Notes: generated by a model from the letters alone, not told the origin. DNA of 64,000 nucleotides from Erythrobacter aurantius (GCF_023823125.1 NZ_CP090949.1:2504001-2568000); one strand, 5' to 3'; positions 10,285 through 22,742 are shown, counted from the stretch's first letter. Program-made: numbers and translations.

Positions 10285-11249
10285 AGCGTTCCCCTCCGCA
10301 TCCGGATCAGCAGCCACAGGAAGAACGGCGCACCGATCAGCGACAGCGCAATGCCCAGCCGCAGTTCGGTGACGAAGGGCAGGGTGCGCACCGCGCTGTC
10401 CGCCGCCAGCACAAGGCACGCACCCGCCAGCGCACTGGGCAGCAACAGCGAAGACGGCATCCGGTTGGTCATCGGGCGGACGAGATGCGGGACGATCAGG
10501 CCAACAAAGCCGATGATCCCCGCCACCGCCACGCCGGCTCCGACTGTCAGGCCCACTCCGGCGACGAGCAGCAACAGCAGCCGCTGCGGGTCCATGCCGA
10601 GCGATCGCGCCGCTGCTTCGCCAAGAGTCAGCGCGTCAAGCCCGCGCGCGGCGAGCAGCAGCACCCCGATCCCCGCGAGCGTGAGCGGTGCGGCGATCCA
10701 TACCTCTGCCCATGAACGATCGGTCAATGCGCCGTTGAGCCACATGACGATCTGCGACAGGGCAAAGGCGCTGGGTGCCATGGTGATCGCCAGAGCGGTG
10801 AGCGCGCCTGCAAGGCTCGCGATCATCAACCCGGCCAGCGTGAACAGCGCGATGCCTCCCCCCGCGCCTGCGGGGGTGCGCCCTGCGATCAGCGCGAGAA
10901 GCGCCATGGCGAGACCCGCGCCTGCCAAAGCCGCCATTGGCAGCGCCCATGTCGCCCCGATCCAGAAGCTTGCAACCGCGCCCAATGCCGCCATCGGCGC
11001 GATGCCGAACAGCCCCGGATCGGCCAACGGATTGCGCAGATATCCCTGCATTGCCGCCCCCGCCGCGCCAAGACCTGCGCCCACGACTATCGCCAGCACC
11101 GCCCGTGGCAGTCGCAGTTCCATCAGGATCAGCGCGGCGTTGTCCGGCCCTGCATCGCCGAACGGGGAAATCCATACCCTCCCCGCCAGCAGTGACAGCG
11201 GCACCAGCACCGCCAACAGCGCGGCGAATGTCAGCGTGGCGCGGTTCAT
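10281..11249 (-). CDS. btuC: FecCD-family ABC permease, cobalamin/iron-chelate type
   Basis: A 322-residue integral membrane protein with about nine to ten hydrophobic segments. Family marks are LRLPRAVLAIVVGAGLGAAGAAMQG near the N-terminus (positions 48-72), NPLADPGLFGIAPMA, and GFVGLIVPHLVRP in the C-terminal half, which is the ATPase-coupling loop region. Its ATG overlaps the end of the binding-protein gene by 4 bp (ATGA) and its stop overlaps the ATPase start by 4 bp. Confidence 0.9.
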   Translation of the reverse strand: MNRATLTFAALLAVLVPLSLLAGRVWISPFGDAGPDNAALILMELRLPRAVLAIVVGAGLGAAGAAMQGYLRNPLADPGLFGIAPMAALGAVASFWIGATWALPMAALAGAGLAMALLALIAGRTPAGAGGGIALFTLAGLMIASLAGALTALAITMAPSAFALSQIVMWLNGALTDRSWAEVWIAAPLTLAGIGVLLLAARGLDALTLGEAAARSLGMDPQRLLLLLVAGVGLTVGAGVAVAGIIGFVGLIVPHLVRPMTNRMPSSLLLPSALAGACLVLAADSAVRTLPFVTELRLGIALSLIGAPFFLWLLIRMRRGTL

Positions 11250-12088
11250 GGCCGCAGCCCCGCACGGATTTCATCCAGTCGTTGTCCCAGCGCGATCACG
11301 CTGGGGCCGCCGCAGAACAGCAGGCGGGGATCGACCGGCTCCACCCGCGTCTGCTCAAGTCGGGCAAGCAACGGGTGGCCCTGCCCCGCGCTGTCTCCCG
11401 CGACCAGCAGCAGCTCAGGCGGATCGGCCAGCACGGTCTCCAGCGCAACATGATCAGCCTGACCCAGACCCATTGCCGCGGCGTGGCTTTGAAACCCGCG
11501 TGATTGCAGCATTTCGGCGACCAGCGTCGCTTCGCCCGCGACGATCTCTCCCGGCTGCCACAGGAGCGTCGAAACCGGGCGCGTCTTTGCCTCGCCGCCC
11601 GCCCGCGCCGCTTCGATCCGCTGCACCAGCGCCTCTCCCTCGGGCTCGCGCCGCACGGCCTGAGCGAGCGCGCGCACTTGCTCAACGCTTTCGACGGTGC
11701 TTGTGGGGCTGCCGAAGGTTTCGACCCGAAGCCCCGCCCGCTCCAGCGCGTCGCGCGTGGCAGGCACGATGAAAATCGAGGCAAGCACCAGATCGGGCGA
11801 AAGCGCGATCACCTCCTCCGCCGTGCCTCCGGTGAAGCCAAAACTTCGCGCCACGCCCTGCGGGATAGAGCTTGCAGCGGGATCACGGCTGTAATGCGAC
11901 AACGCCAGCACCTGAGACGGATCGGCGATTTCGACGATTATTGCATCAAGGCACGGGTTGAGGCTGACGATGGTCGGGCCAGAGGGCAAGAGTTCCTCAC
12001 CACCACGCATATCCGGCGCAGTCGGCGCGCAAGCCGCCAGCGTCAGCGCACAACCTGCCACTCCTGATCTGATCCCGCGCCATCCCAT
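11246..12088 (-). CDS. btuF: ABC transporter substrate-binding lipoprotein, cobalamin type
   Basis: A 280-residue periplasmic binding protein. From the ATG at 12088 the product begins MGWRGIRSGVAGC and has a lipobox LAAC, so it is probably a lipid-anchored protein. The Fold-III binding domain is recognisable: TIVSLNPCLDAIIVEIAD, the Ser-rich GGTAEEVIALSPDLVLAS, and a C-terminal lobe with LLLVAGDSAGQGHPLLARL. A longer frame to 12166 exists but would bury the lipobox. It leads the operon with the permease and ATPase and is divergent from the wall-hydrolase gene. I saw no cobalamin riboswitch upstream. Confidence 0.8.
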   Translation of the reverse strand: MGWRGIRSGVAGCALTLAACAPTAPDMRGGEELLPSGPTIVSLNPCLDAIIVEIADPSQVLALSHYSRDPAASSIPQGVARSFGFTGGTAEEVIALSPDLVLASIFIVPATRDALERAGLRVETFGSPTSTVESVEQVRALAQAVRREPEGEALVQRIEAARAGGEAKTRPVSTLLWQPGEIVAGEATLVAEMLQSRGFQSHAAAMGLGQADHVALETVLADPPELLLVAGDSAGQGHPLLARLEQTRVEPVDPRLLFCGGPSVIALGQRLDEIRAGLRP

Positions 12089-12242
12089 ATCCGCCCGCAG
12101 CGATAGGCGGCACGCTGCAAGCCTGCAAGCGGGCGCGTGGCCCGACTTGTTAACCGGTTTGATCAAGCTGTTTGCTTTCGGGACAGCGGGTGTCAGGCCG
12201 CTCGCTTGCGCCCCCCTTCCCCGCTACGCGCCAAAGCGCGCC

Positions 12243-13421
12243 ATGAACCCGCTCCGCCATCTTCTTGCCCGCAAGGCTCCAGATACCTCGCGCAGGAACG
12301 AACTGCGCGACGACGGCGCACGCACCCTGCGCAAGCGGATCGCGGTGTTGCTGGCGATCATCACCGTCCCCGCCATGGCTACACCCGGCGATTTCGGCGA
12401 ACTGCCGGGCGATGCGCCGACAGAGGCGGAACTGGTCAGCGCCCGCCTCGCCGCGCAAATGGCCGACAATCCGCCAATGGATTTCGAACGTCCGGGGATG
12501 AGCTTCCCCGGTTCGGCATTCTACTTCCTCGCCGATCCGCCCTCCACCGGTTCGCTGATCGCTTTGCCGACAACCGATGCCCGCGATCCCGGAGCGGAAG
12601 CAGGCCGCGAACTCGGCGAGATCATCGATGTCGGCCCCGCAGCCCGCCCCTTCTTCAGCGGTGCCGGCCTTGGCCATGATCGCGCTCTCGAATGTCTGGC
12701 GCAGGCCGTATGGTATGAAGCCGCCAGCGAAAGCGAAGCCGGCCAGCGCGCCGTCGCGCAGGTCGTGCTCAACCGGGTTGCTCATCCCAATTGGCCGGGC
12801 AGCGTCTGCGGGGTGGTGTATCAGGGTTCGGAACGCTCAACCGGGTGCCAGTTCACCTTCACCTGCGACGGGAGCCTTTCGCGCAAGGCACGCGGCGCAA
12901 GCTGGGACCGCGCCCGGCGGATCGCCAGCGAGGCCTTGTCAGGCAGCGTCTACGCCCCAGTGGGCCATGCGACCCATTACCACACGCTCTGGGTCAATCC
13001 CTATTGGGCCGCGACACTTGATCATGTCGGCACTATCGGCGCGCACCGTTTCTATCGCAATCGCGGCGCGGCAGGAGAGAAAGGCGCGTTCACCACACGC
13101 TATGCCGGGTTCGAACCGGGCGTGAGCGGACGCGTGACCCCGCCGCCTGCGGGAGACGCGCCAAGGCTGCAGTATTCTACCGAAGTGACAGCCGGTCCTT
13201 TGCCCACGCCGGTGTCTTCGTCCGCACCATCGCGCCAAGCGGCACCCGCGCCCGAGCCGATTCTGGCCGATCCCGCCTATTCCGCCGTCGGCCAGGTGCG
13301 ACAGGATTACTCGCGGGCAGGCCAGTGGAAAACCGACGCGGCGCGCGCCGCGCTCGCCAATGAAGAACGCCGGCTTGCAACCGAACGCGCCAACGAAGGT
13401 GCAATGGCTCAGCCCCGCTAG
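12243..13421 (+). CDS. SleB-type cell wall hydrolase
   Basis: A 392-residue protein. The N-terminus is basic and then hydrophobic (RKRIAVLLAIITVPAMA), a signal peptide or anchor. The SleB (Hydrolase_2) domain is at about 140-280: ECLAQAVWYEAASESEAGQ contains the catalytic Glu, followed by VAQVVLNRVAHP, YQGSERSTGCQFTFTCDG, and ATHYHTLWVNPYW. This family cleaves peptidoglycan glycan strands. The C-terminal 110 residues are Pro- and Ala-rich and probably disordered. The ATG at 12243 begins the recognisable N-terminus; an upstream extension in frame overlaps the divergent btuF and is rejected. Confidence 0.9.
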   Translation: MNPLRHLLARKAPDTSRRNELRDDGARTLRKRIAVLLAIITVPAMATPGDFGELPGDAPTEAELVSARLAAQMADNPPMDFERPGMSFPGSAFYFLADPPSTGSLIALPTTDARDPGAEAGRELGEIIDVGPAARPFFSGAGLGHDRALECLAQAVWYEAASESEAGQRAVAQVVLNRVAHPNWPGSVCGVVYQGSERSTGCQFTFTCDGSLSRKARGASWDRARRIASEALSGSVYAPVGHATHYHTLWVNPYWAATLDHVGTIGAHRFYRNRGAAGEKGAFTTRYAGFEPGVSGRVTPPPAGDAPRLQYSTEVTAGPLPTPVSSSAPSRQAAPAPEPILADPAYSAVGQVRQDYSRAGQWKTDAARAALANEERRLATERANEGAMAQPR

Positions 13422-13437
13422 ATCGAGCCGTGACATA

Positions 13438-13466
13438 TTCACGGTTAACGCGCTCTCAACCGTGAA
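13438..13466 (+). terminator. Perfect 9-bp stem-loop after the wall-hydrolase gene
   Basis: TTCACGGTT (13438-13446) pairs with AACCGTGAA (13458-13466) around an 11-base loop, 16 bp after the stop. There is no T-run, so it may be a processing or partial termination site rather than a full intrinsic terminator. Confidence 0.35.
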
Positions 13467-13572
13467 GTGACACCAAGCCTTAGCGGGCCCGCCCCTATTG
13501 CACCGCTTATTGCTTGAACACCCGCGCACTGCCCGCCTTTGTGGTCTGACATGACGACATCGGGGCAACGCC

Positions 13573-13944
13573 ATGAACGGATACGCAAGGCCCATGCCCA
13601 TCCATTTCGCTGCTGCTAAAGTTCCCGGGCGTTCTCCGGCTTGCGCCCCGATTGCCCGGGCGATGGTGGCCCGCGCGATGGAACGCGTGGCCAATGACAA
13701 CGGGGATGGATCGGCCAGCCAGGCGGCGAACGACCAGATCCTGCGCGCTGCCCTGCGGCATTTTGCCCAGCACGGCCTTGGCGCCGCACGCGAGGCCCGG
13801 GCCAAAGCCGAAGAGGCATTCTTTGCCGGGGATCGCCAAGGGTATCAGTGGTGGCTGGGAATCACCCGCACACTGGATCGCAGGCTGGCACGGCAGGCGG
13901 AAATGCTTTCGCCCAACCTCCCGGTCGATCGCGCGCAGCCGTAA
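13573..13944 (+). CDS. Conserved small hypothetical protein
   Basis: A 123-residue protein without signal peptide or membrane segment. The N-terminal third is basic and low in complexity; the core is ILRAALRHFAQHGLGAAREA followed by AEEAFFAGDRQGYQWWLGITRTLDRR, a helical unit that I recall in other sphingomonad hypothetical proteins. Function unknown. It stands alone between the hydrolase and the GGDEF-EAL gene. Confidence 0.65.
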   Translation: MNGYARPMPIHFAAAKVPGRSPACAPIARAMVARAMERVANDNGDGSASQAANDQILRAALRHFAQHGLGAAREARAKAEEAFFAGDRQGYQWWLGITRTLDRRLARQAEMLSPNLPVDRAQP

Positions 13945-14040
13945 ACCATAACCGTCGCACGGCCTGTGCGGGTCAGACAGCCGCACCCCAGATTGCGCGT
14001 TAACCTGTATTTGACCACTTTGATCTAACCGGGTCATTGT

Positions 14041-16032
14041 ATGGGAGTGACCCGTTTCCTGAATGCGCTCCTCCACCCCGCAAGGCCGGGGCTGGAGCAA
14101 GGGCGTGAACAGCCATCGCGCGAACGCTCGGACCAGCTGTCCGAGCGTGTTCGTCGCATGCTCGTCACCACTCTCTATGCCCAACCTTCCAGCCTCGCGA
14201 TCGGGGCTTTGGCGACAGTTTCGGCTGCCGGCGTTTCTGCCTGGATCGCCGGCCTGCCGGAGCTATGGGTTGCGGCGGTCATTCTTGGCATGATCGCGGT
14301 GGCGCGTGTCGTCGCGGCGCTCGGCCTTTCCCCCGATAGCGAAGGCAACAGCACCGCCACGCTCGAAATGGTCTATGAAGTCGGCGCTTTCAGCTATGCG
14401 CTGGCGCTGGGCTGCACCGCGGCCTTCACCATTCTGGTGGGCACCAACGCCGAAGTCGTGGTGCTGATGGTTGCCAATGCTCTAGGCTATGGCATCGGCG
14501 TTTCGGCGCGCAACGCCGGACGCCTGACAATCGCCATCGGGCAACTTGCCCTGTCCTGTGTGCCGATCGCGCTTGCCTGTTTCTGGGTCGGCAGCATCGG
14601 TTTCATCGCGCTGGGCTTCACTATCCTGCTGCTGATCCCGGCGATGATTTCCATCGCGACCAACATCTTCAAGGTTCTGCGCGATTCGATCGCGGCTGCG
14701 GAAACCAGCAAGAAACTGGCTGACAAGATGCAGATTCTTGCCCGAACCGATGTCGTGACGGGCCTTGCCAACCGCGCCGGTCTCAATCACGCGATGGTCG
14801 AAACCATGATGGCGGTCGAAGACGACACCTGCCTCGCGCTCTTCTGGATCGACCTCGACCGTTTCAAGGAAGTCAACGACCTGCTCGGCCACCCGGTTGG
14901 CGACAGGGTGCTGAACGAAGTGGCAAAACGGCTGCGCAGCGTTTCACCCGAAGGCGCGACGGTCGCCCGTTTCGGCGGCGATGAATTCATCGTTTTCTGC
15001 CCCATCACAGGGCGCAAGGACGCAGAGCGGCTTGCGAGCGAAGTTCACGCTGAAATCATGCGCCCGCTCCGTATCGACGGCGAGCGGCTGGAAGTGCGCG
15101 CTTCGCTGGGTGTGGCGATGCTGCCCGAACATGGACGCGATGCCGACACGCTGATGCAGAGCGCGGACCTTGCGCTGTATCACGCCAAGGTCGGCGGGCG
15201 TTCGCAAACCTGCTTCTACGACAGTGCGATGAGCCGCGATCTGGTGCGCCGCCGCGAGATCGAGGACGAATTGCGCTCTGCCCTGCAACGCGACGAACTG
15301 TCGATCTTCTTCCAGCCGATCGTCGATCTGGAGACCGGGCGGATCAAGACCTTCGAGGCGCTGGTACGCTGGTTCCACCCGGAAAAAGGCGAATTGCGCC
15401 CCGACGAATTCATTCCGGTGGCAGAGGAAACCGGCGTGATCGTGACGCTGGGCAACTGGATCACCGCGCAGGCCGCACGCGTTGCGGCAAGCTGGCCCGA
15501 AGAAGTGACCCTGGCGGTGAACCTCTCGCCGCTGCAGATCCGCGCTCCGGGCGCGGCGCTGGGTATCAAGAATGCCTTGCGCGAAGCAGGGCTCGATCCG
15601 CGCCGGTTGGAGCTGGAAGTCACCGAAAGCCTGTTCATCGAGGACAACCACGCCACCGCGTCGTTTATCGAGGAACTGTCGGAGATCGGCGTGCGCTTTG
15701 CCCTCGACGATTTCGGCACGGGCTATTCCTCGCTCGGTTACATCAACAAGTTCCCCTTCTCGAAGATCAAGGTCGATCGCAGCTTCGTCTCCGGCACGCA
15801 GGTCGGGCGCAAGAGCGACGCGATCATCCGTGCCGTCGCCGAAATGGGCAACACGCTCGGCATGGATATCGTCGCCGAAGGGCTGGAAACGATCGAGCAG
15901 GTGCAGGCGGTGAAGGATGCCGGGTGCAATCTTGGCCAGGGGTATTACTTCAGCCGCGCCGTGCCCGACTACCTTGCCGCGATGCTGCTGGCGCAGGAAC
16001 GCGAACAGGAAGGCCGCAAGGCGCTGGGCTGA
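14041..16032 (+). CDS. Membrane-bound GGDEF-EAL cyclic-di-GMP protein
   Basis: A 663-residue protein. Residues about 50-215 hold five to six hydrophobic segments, an uncharacterised membrane sensor region. The diguanylate-cyclase domain (about 235-400) has the intact motif RFGGDEFIVF at 309-318. The phosphodiesterase domain (about 415-655) has EAL at 439-441 plus LDDFGTGYSS and KVDRSFV, with AEGLET near the end, so both active sites look intact. No RxxD inhibitory site precedes GGDEF. Which activity dominates cannot be read from sequence. Single gene, no partner nearby. Confidence 0.95.
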   Translation: MGVTRFLNALLHPARPGLEQGREQPSRERSDQLSERVRRMLVTTLYAQPSSLAIGALATVSAAGVSAWIAGLPELWVAAVILGMIAVARVVAALGLSPDSEGNSTATLEMVYEVGAFSYALALGCTAAFTILVGTNAEVVVLMVANALGYGIGVSARNAGRLTIAIGQLALSCVPIALACFWVGSIGFIALGFTILLLIPAMISIATNIFKVLRDSIAAAETSKKLADKMQILARTDVVTGLANRAGLNHAMVETMMAVEDDTCLALFWIDLDRFKEVNDLLGHPVGDRVLNEVAKRLRSVSPEGATVARFGGDEFIVFCPITGRKDAERLASEVHAEIMRPLRIDGERLEVRASLGVAMLPEHGRDADTLMQSADLALYHAKVGGRSQTCFYDSAMSRDLVRRREIEDELRSALQRDELSIFFQPIVDLETGRIKTFEALVRWFHPEKGELRPDEFIPVAEETGVIVTLGNWITAQAARVAASWPEEVTLAVNLSPLQIRAPGAALGIKNALREAGLDPRRLELEVTESLFIEDNHATASFIEELSEIGVRFALDDFGTGYSSLGYINKFPFSKIKVDRSFVSGTQVGRKSDAIIRAVAEMGNTLGMDIVAEGLETIEQVQAVKDAGCNLGQGYYFSRAVPDYLAAMLLAQEREQEGRKALG

Positions 16033-16124
16033 CATTCGCAGGCATCGCGCCTGTCCCTCTCTCACAACAGCAATGGCATGGACGCTAGAGCCGCCGCAGG
16101 ACAGGTATAACCTGAGGCTTATTG

Positions 16125-16152
16125 CTCTTGCAAACTATTTGCAAAAATAGTT
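16125..16152 (+). promoter_or_regulatory. AT-rich dyad upstream of mdh
   Basis: TTGCAAACTATTTGCAAA is a direct repeat of TTGCAAA, and AACTATT pairs with AATAGTT around TGCAAA. It stands out from the GC-rich surroundings. It could be an operator or promoter element for the mdh operon; the factor is unknown. Evidence is pattern only. Confidence 0.35.
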
Positions 16153-16171
16153 GAGAAATGCGACCTTTTGA

Positions 16172-17744
<1,573 letters not shown>

Positions 17745-18635
17745 ATGTCGATCCTGATTAACAAAGACACCAAGGTCATCACCCAGGGGATGACCGGCAA
17801 TACCGGCACTTTCCACACGCAGCAGGCGCTCGATTACGGGACGCAGATGGTGGCGGGTGTGACGCCGGGCAAAGGCGGAACCGAGCATATCGGCCTGCCG
17901 CAGTATGACACCGTGCGCGAAGCCAAGGCTGCGACCGGCGCGACCGCTTCGTGCATCTACGTACCCCCGCCCTTTGCCGCTGATGCCATTTGCGAGGCTA
18001 TTGATGCCGAGATGGAATTGATCATCTGCATCACCGAGGGCATTCCGGTGCTCGACATGGTTCGCGCCAAGGCGGCGCTGAAGGGCTCGAAATCGCGCCT
18101 GATCGGCCCGAACTGCCCCGGCGTGCTGACCCCGAACGAATGCAAGATCGGCATCATGCCGGGTTCGATCTTCAAGAAGGGCAGCGTCGGCGTCGTCTCG
18201 CGCTCGGGCACGCTTACTTATGAAGCCGTGCACCAGACCACCATGGTGGGCCTTGGTCAGACCACCGCTGTCGGCATCGGCGGCGACCCTGTGAACGGCA
18301 CCAACTTCATCGACGTGCTCGACCTGTTCCTCGACGATCCGGAAACCGAGAGCATCATCATGATCGGCGAAATCGGCGGCAGCGCCGAAGAAGAAGCCGC
18401 CGAATTCATCAAACAGGAAGCCGCCAAGGGCCGCAGGAAGCCGATGGTTGGCTTCATCGCCGGTCGCACCGCGCCTCCGGGCCGCCGCATGGGCCACGCT
18501 GGCGCGATCGTCAGCGGCGGACAGGGCGGCGCAGAAGACAAGATCGCAGCGATGGAAGCTGCCGGCATCCGCGTTTCGCCCTCGCCTTCGGAACTCGGCA
18601 CCACGCTTGCCGATCTGCTGAAGGAAATGGCGTAA
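17745..18635 (+). CDS. sucD: Succinyl-CoA synthetase alpha subunit
   Basis: A 296-residue subunit that carries the CoA-binding Rossmann domain and the phosphorylated His. Visible are [20 protein letters not shown], the CoA ligase signature [29 protein letters not shown] and, with the phospho-His, [17 protein letters not shown]. The partner beta subunit gene sucC, often next to it in other alphaproteobacteria, is absent here. It is 25 bp before sucA. Confidence 0.97.
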   Translation: MSILINKDTKVITQGMTGNTGTFHTQQALDYGTQMVAGVTPGKGGTEHIGLPQYDTVREAKAATGATASCIYVPPPFAADAICEAIDAEMELIICITEGIPVLDMVRAKAALKGSKSRLIGPNCPGVLTPNECKIGIMPGSIFKKGSVGVVSRSGTLTYEAVHQTTMVGLGQTTAVGIGGDPVNGTNFIDVLDLFLDDPETESIIMIGEIGGSAEEEAAEFIKQEAAKGRRKPMVGFIAGRTAPPGRRMGHAGAIVSGGQGGAEDKIAAMEAAGIRVSPSPSELGTTLADLLKEMA

Positions 18636-18660
18636 CCCCTCCCTCCCCAGGAGAACCCAC

Positions 18661-21477
18661 ATGGGTAAAGAACAGCACGATTTCATTCCGCAGATGACCG
18701 ACCAGGAAGGGCCGCAACCCGGCCCGTCCTGGGGCAATCCCGCATGGCTTGATACCGTATCCGAGGCCGGAGCCGATCTGACTGGGGCAATGGACCCCAC
18801 TCAGATGCTGCTCGATGCCAAGGAAGCGGTTGCCAAGGCGGCGAAGGCCGCGGGCAAGCCGACCGATCCCAAGGCGATCGAGAACGCGGCCAGCCTGTCG
18901 ATCGCGGCGATGACGCTGGTGCGGCTTTACCGTGTGCGCGGCCATCTGGCCGCCGATCTCGATCCGCTGGGCCTGTCGACCAAGCGCAGCGAACCGCAAG
19001 ACCTCTCGCTCGCTTTCCACGGCCTTGCCGGGAAGGAGAACGAGGAAGTCTATGTCGGCGGCGTGCTGGGCATGGAATGGACCACGGTGGGCGCACTCTA
19101 TAATCGCCTGCGCGAAGTGTATTGCGGCAAGGTCGGCCTAGAATACATGCACATCGCCGACACCGAGGAACGCCGTTTCCTGCAGGACAAGTTCGAAAGC
19201 CCCGGCGATACGATCCACTTCACCCCCGAAGGCAAAAAGGCGATCCTCGCCGCCGTCCTGCGCGGGGAGCAGTACGAGGAATTCTTGGGCCGCAAATATG
19301 TCGGAACCAAGCGTTTCGGCCTCGATGGCGGGGAATCGATGATCCCGGCGCTGGAGGCCGTGATCAAGCATGGCGGCAGCGCTGGCGTGCGCGAAATCAT
19401 CTACGGCATGGCGCACCGTGGCCGTCTGAACGTTCTCGCGAACGTGATGGCCAAGCCGTACAAGGTGATCTTCCACGAATTTTCGGGCGGCACCGCCAAC
19501 CCGGAGGACGTGGGTGGTTCGGGCGACGTGAAATATCACCTCGGGACCTCAACCGATCGCGAATTCGACGGGATCAGCGTGCACATGTCGCTCACCCCCA
19601 ACCCGTCGCACCTCGAAACGGTGAACCCGGTGGTGTTAGGCAAGGCGCGCGCGCAGCAGGCGATCCGCGACGATCTCGACAACAAGAAGCAGGTTCTGCC
19701 TGTCCTGATCCACGGCGATGCCGCATTCGCGGGTCAAGGCGTGGTGTGGGAAAGCCTCTCGCTGTCGGGCGTGCCCGGCTATGACACGGGCGGTTGCATC
19801 CACTTCATCATCAACAACCAGATCGGCTTTACCACCTCGCCCAAATTCTCGCGCGGGTCGCCTTACCCGTCCGACGTGGCGAAGGGCGTGATGGCGCCGA
19901 TCCTGCACGTCAACGGCGACGATCCCGAAGCGGTGACTTTCGCGTGCAAGCTGGCGGTCGAATACCGCCAGACCTTCCACCGCGATGTCGTGATCGACAT
20001 GTGGTGCTATCGCCGCTTTGGCCACAACGAAGGCGACGAACCCAAGTTCACCCAGCCGCTGATGTACGAGATGATCGGCAAGCACCCCAAGGTGAGCCGC
20101 GTCTACGAACAGCGGCTGATCGCAGAAGGCGTGATTGAGGAAGGCCACCGGGATCAGGTCACGGCGGAATTCGTCGCCATGCTCGAAGAAGAATTCGAGG
20201 CGGCCAAGAGCTATTCCGCCAATCAGGCCGACTGGTTCGGCGGGCGCTGGTCGGGCTTCAACAAGCCGGCGGACGATGAAACCGCGCGTCGCAATATCGA
20301 AACCGCGATCGAACCCAAGATGTTCGACCGCATCGGTACGGTGCTGACGACGGTTCCCGACAGTGTCGACATCCACAAGACGCTGGGCCGCGTTCTCAAG
20401 GCCAAGGCCGACATGTTCGAAACCGGCGAAGGCTTCGACTGGGCGACGGCAGAGGCGCTGGCGTTCGGCAGCCTCGTGATGGAAGGCTACGGCGTACGCC
20501 TGTCGGGACAAGACAGCGGACGCGGAACTTTCTCGCAGCGGCATGCCGTGTGGGTCGATCAGAAGACCGAGGAGAAGTACATTCCCCTCACCACCCTGCC
20601 GCACGGCAAGTTCGAGGTCTATGACAGCACCCTGTCCGAATACGGTGTGCTCGGCTTTGAATACGGGTTTGCAATGGCGGACCCGAAATCGCTGGTGCTG
20701 TGGGAAGCGCAATTCGGCGACTTCGCCAATGGCGCGCAGATCATGATCGATCAGTACATCGCGGCAGCCGAGGCCAAGTGGCTGCGCGCAAACGGGCTCG
20801 TGATGCTGCTGCCGCACGGATATGAAGGCCAGGGCCCGGAACACTCCTCCGCCCGGCTCGAACGGTTCCTGCAACTGTGCGCGAACGACAATATCCAGGT
20901 CTGCAACATCACCACTCCGGCGAATTACTTCCATGTGCTGCGCCGCCAGATGCTGCGTAATTTCCGCAAGCCGTTGGTGATCATGACGCCGAAATCGCTG
21001 CTGCGTCACCCGCTGGCAAAGAGCACGCGCGAGGACTTCCTCGGCGAAAGCCAGTTCAAGCGCATCCTGTCGGACATCACCGAAGTGGCGGATGACAAGG
21101 TCAAGCGGCTCGTGCTGTGTTCGGGCAAGGTCTATTACGACTTGCACGAAAAGCGCGAGGAAGAAGGGCTGAAAGACGTTTCGATCGTGCGGATCGAACA
21201 GCTTTATCCCTTCCCCGGCGATCCGCTGGCCTTGCGGCTTTCGCGGATGACCAATCTTGAAACGGTCGTCTGGTGTCAGGAAGAACCGAAGAACAACGGC
21301 TCGTGGTTCTTCGTCCAGAACCAGATCGAGGACGCATTGACCGCTGCGGGGCATGACGGCAAGCGCCCGGTCTATGCCGGACGCGATGCCGCCGCATCGC
21401 CCGCCACGGGCCTCGCCAAACGTCATGCGGAGCAGCAGGCGAAACTCGTCGCCGACGCGCTCGGTCTCACCAAGTAA
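18661..21477 (+). CDS. sucA: 2-oxoglutarate dehydrogenase E1 component
   Basis: A 938-residue thiamine-diphosphate enzyme that decarboxylates 2-oxoglutarate and passes the succinyl group to E2. Motifs include [43 protein letters not shown], and in the C-terminal half [24 protein letters not shown], where histidines of the active site lie. Length is usual for bacterial OdhA/SucA. AGGAGAACCC precedes the ATG. Followed by sucB after 31 bp. Confidence 0.98.
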   Translation: MGKEQHDFIPQMTDQEGPQPGPSWGNPAWLDTVSEAGADLTGAMDPTQMLLDAKEAVAKAAKAAGKPTDPKAIENAASLSIAAMTLVRLYRVRGHLAADLDPLGLSTKRSEPQDLSLAFHGLAGKENEEVYVGGVLGMEWTTVGALYNRLREVYCGKVGLEYMHIADTEERRFLQDKFESPGDTIHFTPEGKKAILAAVLRGEQYEEFLGRKYVGTKRFGLDGGESMIPALEAVIKHGGSAGVREIIYGMAHRGRLNVLANVMAKPYKVIFHEFSGGTANPEDVGGSGDVKYHLGTSTDREFDGISVHMSLTPNPSHLETVNPVVLGKARAQQAIRDDLDNKKQVLPVLIHGDAAFAGQGVVWESLSLSGVPGYDTGGCIHFIINNQIGFTTSPKFSRGSPYPSDVAKGVMAPILHVNGDDPEAVTFACKLAVEYRQTFHRDVVIDMWCYRRFGHNEGDEPKFTQPLMYEMIGKHPKVSRVYEQRLIAEGVIEEGHRDQVTAEFVAMLEEEFEAAKSYSANQADWFGGRWSGFNKPADDETARRNIETAIEPKMFDRIGTVLTTVPDSVDIHKTLGRVLKAKADMFETGEGFDWATAEALAFGSLVMEGYGVRLSGQDSGRGTFSQRHAVWVDQKTEEKYIPLTTLPHGKFEVYDSTLSEYGVLGFEYGFAMADPKSLVLWEAQFGDFANGAQIMIDQYIAAAEAKWLRANGLVMLLPHGYEGQGPEHSSARLERFLQLCANDNIQVCNITTPANYFHVLRRQMLRNFRKPLVIMTPKSLLRHPLAKSTREDFLGESQFKRILSDITEVADDKVKRLVLCSGKVYYDLHEKREEEGLKDVSIVRIEQLYPFPGDPLALRLSRMTNLETVVWCQEEPKNNGSWFFVQNQIEDALTAAGHDGKRPVYAGRDAAASPATGLAKRHAEQQAKLVADALGLTK

Positions 21478-21508
21478 ACGAATTCAGCAAAGCTGAGGAA
21501 ATACGAAA

Positions 21509-22732
21509 ATGGCCACTGAAATCACTGTCCCGGCACTGGGTGAATCGGTCACCGAAGGCTCGATCGGCGAATGGCTGAAGCAGCCGGGCGACGCGGTCGC
21601 CGTCGACGAACCGATCTGCAGCCTCGAAACCGACAAGGTCGCTGTCGATGTGCCCTCGCCCGTCGCCGGGATCCTGTCCGAACACCGCTTTGCCGTGGGT
21701 GACACGGTGGAAGTCGGCGCGGTGATCGCGGTGATCGAGGAAGGCGCGAGCGCGTCTGCCGCTGCGAAATCGGACACGCCTGCTCCCGCTCCTGCCCCGG
21801 CACCTGCTGCCGCCAAGGAAGCCGTCGGCGATGCCGCCGTCACCATGTCGCCTGCGGTGCGCCGCGCGGTGCTGGAACACGGGGTTGATCCCTCCACCAT
21901 CAAGGGCACCGGCAAGGATGGCCGCTTGACCAAGGAAGACGTGCTGGCCGCAGCCAAGGCCAAGAGCGCGCCCGCGCCCACCCCTGCCCCTGCACCCGCA
22001 GCACCAGCCGCTCCGGCTGCGACCACGGGTGAACGCCGCGAAGAGCGGGTGAAGATGACGCGGATGCGCCAGACCATCGCCAAGCGGCTGAAGGGCGCGC
22101 AGGAAAATGCAGCGCTGCTGACCACTTTCAACGATGTCGACATGTCGGCGGTGATCGAGGCGCGCAACAAGTACAAGGACCTGTTCGCCAAGAAGCATGA
22201 CATCCGGCTCGGCTTCATGGGTTTCTTCGTCAAGGCGGCCTGCCTCGCGCTGAAGGACGTGCCCGCCGTCAACGCATACATCGACGGTGACGAGATCGTG
22301 TACCACGACTACGTCGATATCTCGGTGGCCGTCAGCGCGCCCAACGGCCTCGTCGTTCCGGTGATCTGCGATTGCCAGGACAAGGGCTTTGCCCGGATCG
22401 AGAAAGACATCGCCGATTTTGGCAAGCGCGCCAAGGAAGGCACGCTGACCATGGCCGACATGCAGGGCGGCACCTTCACCATCTCGAACGGCGGCGTGTT
22501 CGGATCGCTGATGTCGACTCCGATCATCAACCCGCCGCAGTCGGCGGTGCTGGGCCTGCACCGGATCGAAGACCGCCCGGTCGTGGTCGACGGCCAGATC
22601 GTGATCCGCCCGATGATGTACATCGCCCTGTCCTACGACCACCGCCTGATCGACGGGCGCGAGGCGGTGACCGCGCTCAAGATCATCAAGGAAGCGATCG
22701 AAGATCCGACCCGGATGCTGATCGACCTGTAA
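21509..22732 (+). CDS. sucB: 2-oxoglutarate dehydrogenase E2, dihydrolipoyl succinyltransferase
   Basis: A 407-residue protein. A single lipoyl domain (1-78) has the lipoyl-Lys motif [12 protein letters not shown]. An Ala/Pro linker leads to a peripheral subunit-binding domain (about 110-147, [15 protein letters not shown]), then a second Ala/Pro linker and the catalytic acyltransferase domain (about 170-407) with the active-site [13 protein letters not shown]. It forms the core of the 2-oxoglutarate dehydrogenase complex with SucA and Lpd. Confidence 0.98.
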   Translation: MATEITVPALGESVTEGSIGEWLKQPGDAVAVDEPICSLETDKVAVDVPSPVAGILSEHRFAVGDTVEVGAVIAVIEEGASASAAAKSDTPAPAPAPAPAAAKEAVGDAAVTMSPAVRRAVLEHGVDPSTIKGTGKDGRLTKEDVLAAAKAKSAPAPTPAPAPAAPAAPAATTGERREERVKMTRMRQTIAKRLKGAQENAALLTTFNDVDMSAVIEARNKYKDLFAKKHDIRLGFMGFFVKAACLALKDVPAVNAYIDGDEIVYHDYVDISVAVSAPNGLVVPVICDCQDKGFARIEKDIADFGKRAKEGTLTMADMQGGTFTISNGGVFGSLMSTPIINPPQSAVLGLHRIEDRPVVVDGQIVIRPMMYIALSYDHRLIDGREAVTALKIIKEAIEDPTRMLIDL

Positions 22733-22742
22733 GGTCAAACCG

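Noticed and set aside
10285..10419. N-terminal extension of the ABC ATPase
   Set aside because: The extension reads through the permease gene in another frame; GTG 10284 with the GTGA overlap is the natural start.
12089..12242. Cobalamin riboswitch upstream of btuF
   Set aside because: No GCCACTG-type B12 box or the usual flanking stems were found.
19636..21426. 596-codon minus-strand frame opposite sucA
   Set aside because: sucA is certain on the plus strand; the antisense product is His/Arg/Phe-rich with no family resemblance.
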